Origin: a virus
DNA: 37,053 nucleotides
IMG/VR virus record: IMGVR_UViG_3300036859_000666
Coordinates: 1 to 37,053 of that record
Direction: 5' to 3' (one strand)
Part shown: positions 36,701 through 37,053 of the stretch, one piece after another
Numbering within the stretch: position 1 is the stretch's first letter
How the letters are laid out: each line of letters begins with the position of its first letter
The notes under the pieces: model-generated
Seen by the model: only the letters and a program-made list of their open reading frames with translations
Database searches by the model: none
Told to the model about the DNA's origin: nothing
Position numbers and translations under genes: made by a program

Positions 36701-37053
36701 TCAGGCAGGGACAGTGGCGCGCGTCGGCACGTCGCACATCCGCCCGAAGAGGTCCAGCGCGCTGTCCAGCAGCTCGCTCGTCGTCTCGGCCAGCGCCACG
36801 TCGAGCAGCGGGCGGGCCGCCTTGTACGCGGCGTTGTACTTGGCGAAGTAGTCGCCCTTCGTCTTAGAGGCGGCGTCCCCGGCGGCGTCCCAGGCGGCGT
36901 CCCGGGCGGCGTCCCAGGCGGCGTCCCGGGCGGCGGCCCCGGCGGCGTCCCAGGCGGCGGCCCGGGCGGCGGCCCCGGCGGCGGCCCGGGCGGCGTCCCC
37001 GGCGGCGGCCCGGGCGGCGGCCCCGGCGGCGTCCCAGGCGGCGGCCCGGGCGG
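36701..37053 (-). CDS. Alanine-rich tetrapeptide-repeat protein, C-terminal part
   Basis: Enters the window in frame at 37053 and is made of repeats (W/R/G)(D/A)AA up to about 36869, then SKTKGDYFAKYNAAYKAARP and a helical tail ending TRATVPA at 36701. The C-terminal segment looks like a folded helix bundle, so the repeats may be a rigid helical arm between two domains. It is the other half of the gene starting at 511. It ends 34 nt before RecT. Confidence 0.8.
   Translation of the reverse strand, partial: ARAAAWDAAGAAARAAAGDAARAAAGAAARAAAWDAAGAAARDAAWDAARDAAWDAAGDAASKTKGDYFAKYNAAYKAARPLLDVALAETTSELLDSALDLFGRMCDVPTRATVPA
36869..37053. repeat. 12-bp minisatellite, main array
   Basis: Fifteen full tandem 12-bp units and a 5-base remainder, all starting GGCGGC on the plus strand and varying only in the 7th-8th and 12th bases. 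Trp (TGG), Arg (CGG) and Gly (GGG) alternate with Asp or Ala in the encoded tetrapeptide. Continues at 1-70. Joining the ends gives one 9-bp unit instead of 12, so 3 bp (or 3 plus a multiple of 12) may be missing. Confidence 0.92.

Noticed and set aside
36869-37053. CRISPR array or assembly artefact
   Set aside because: Units are 12 bp without spacers, keep a reading frame and vary by ordered single bases; they encode part of a protein.

Overview
The window is almost certainly one complete, or nearly complete, genome of a temperate siphovirus-type tailed phage with very GC-rich DNA (about 70 % by eye). It carries a full HK97-type head, portal and terminase set, a long flexible-tail module (tube protein, frameshifting chaperone, 605-residue tape measure), a lysis cassette, a RecT/YqaJ recombination operon, a tyrosine integrase with excisionase and an attP site. 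The high GC, GTG starts, leaderless-looking promoters, a lipoprotein signal and a HigB/HigA pair of a type common in actinobacteria suggest a high-GC monoderm-like host (Actinomycetota or possibly Chloroflexota). The sequence alone does not settle the host.

Both window ends lie inside the same 12-bp minisatellite, within a single gene. Joining base 37053 to base 1 keeps that gene open (864 nt, 287 aa). The window therefore reads as a circular genome cut by the assembler at a repeat. Nearly all genes are on the minus strand in tightly coupled ATGA, GTGA or TGATG chains, so the map is best read from high to low coordinates.

Layout in transcription order. (1) A switch region at 3.1-4.5 kb has a leaderless HTH gene reading left, a plus-strand XRE regulator and a plus-strand lipoprotein, plus three GTCCACA sites in the only sizeable non-coding gap. 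(2) The early left operon (3372 down to 1, then 37053 down to 33396) holds several tiny membrane and zinc-ribbon proteins, YqaJ exonuclease, the alanine-repeat protein, RecT, a metallopeptidase, a truncated beta-clamp homologue and small regulators. (3) A plus-strand HigB/HigA toxin-antitoxin pair (32.6-33.4 kb) has a palindromic operator. (4) A replication and integration operon (32.55 to 25.05 kb) holds a DNA-binding protein, a DUF3987 protein, two PD-(D/E)XK-like nucleases, excisionase and integrase. (5) attP lies at 24.6-24.9 kb: the 3' half of a tRNA-Gln gene flanked by paired arm-type repeats. (6) The late operon begins around a strong promoter at 23.4 kb and runs HNH, TerS, TerL, portal, protease, capsid, decoration-type proteins, connector, tail, lysin and holin. 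It ends at a strong bidirectional terminator at 4.53 kb.

No phage DNA polymerase was seen. The clamp homologue and the DUF3987 protein suggest that host replication machinery is recruited. The most unusual items are the tetrapeptide minisatellite gene between exonuclease and recombinase, the 205-residue partial sliding clamp, the well-organised attP and the paired leaderless promoters.
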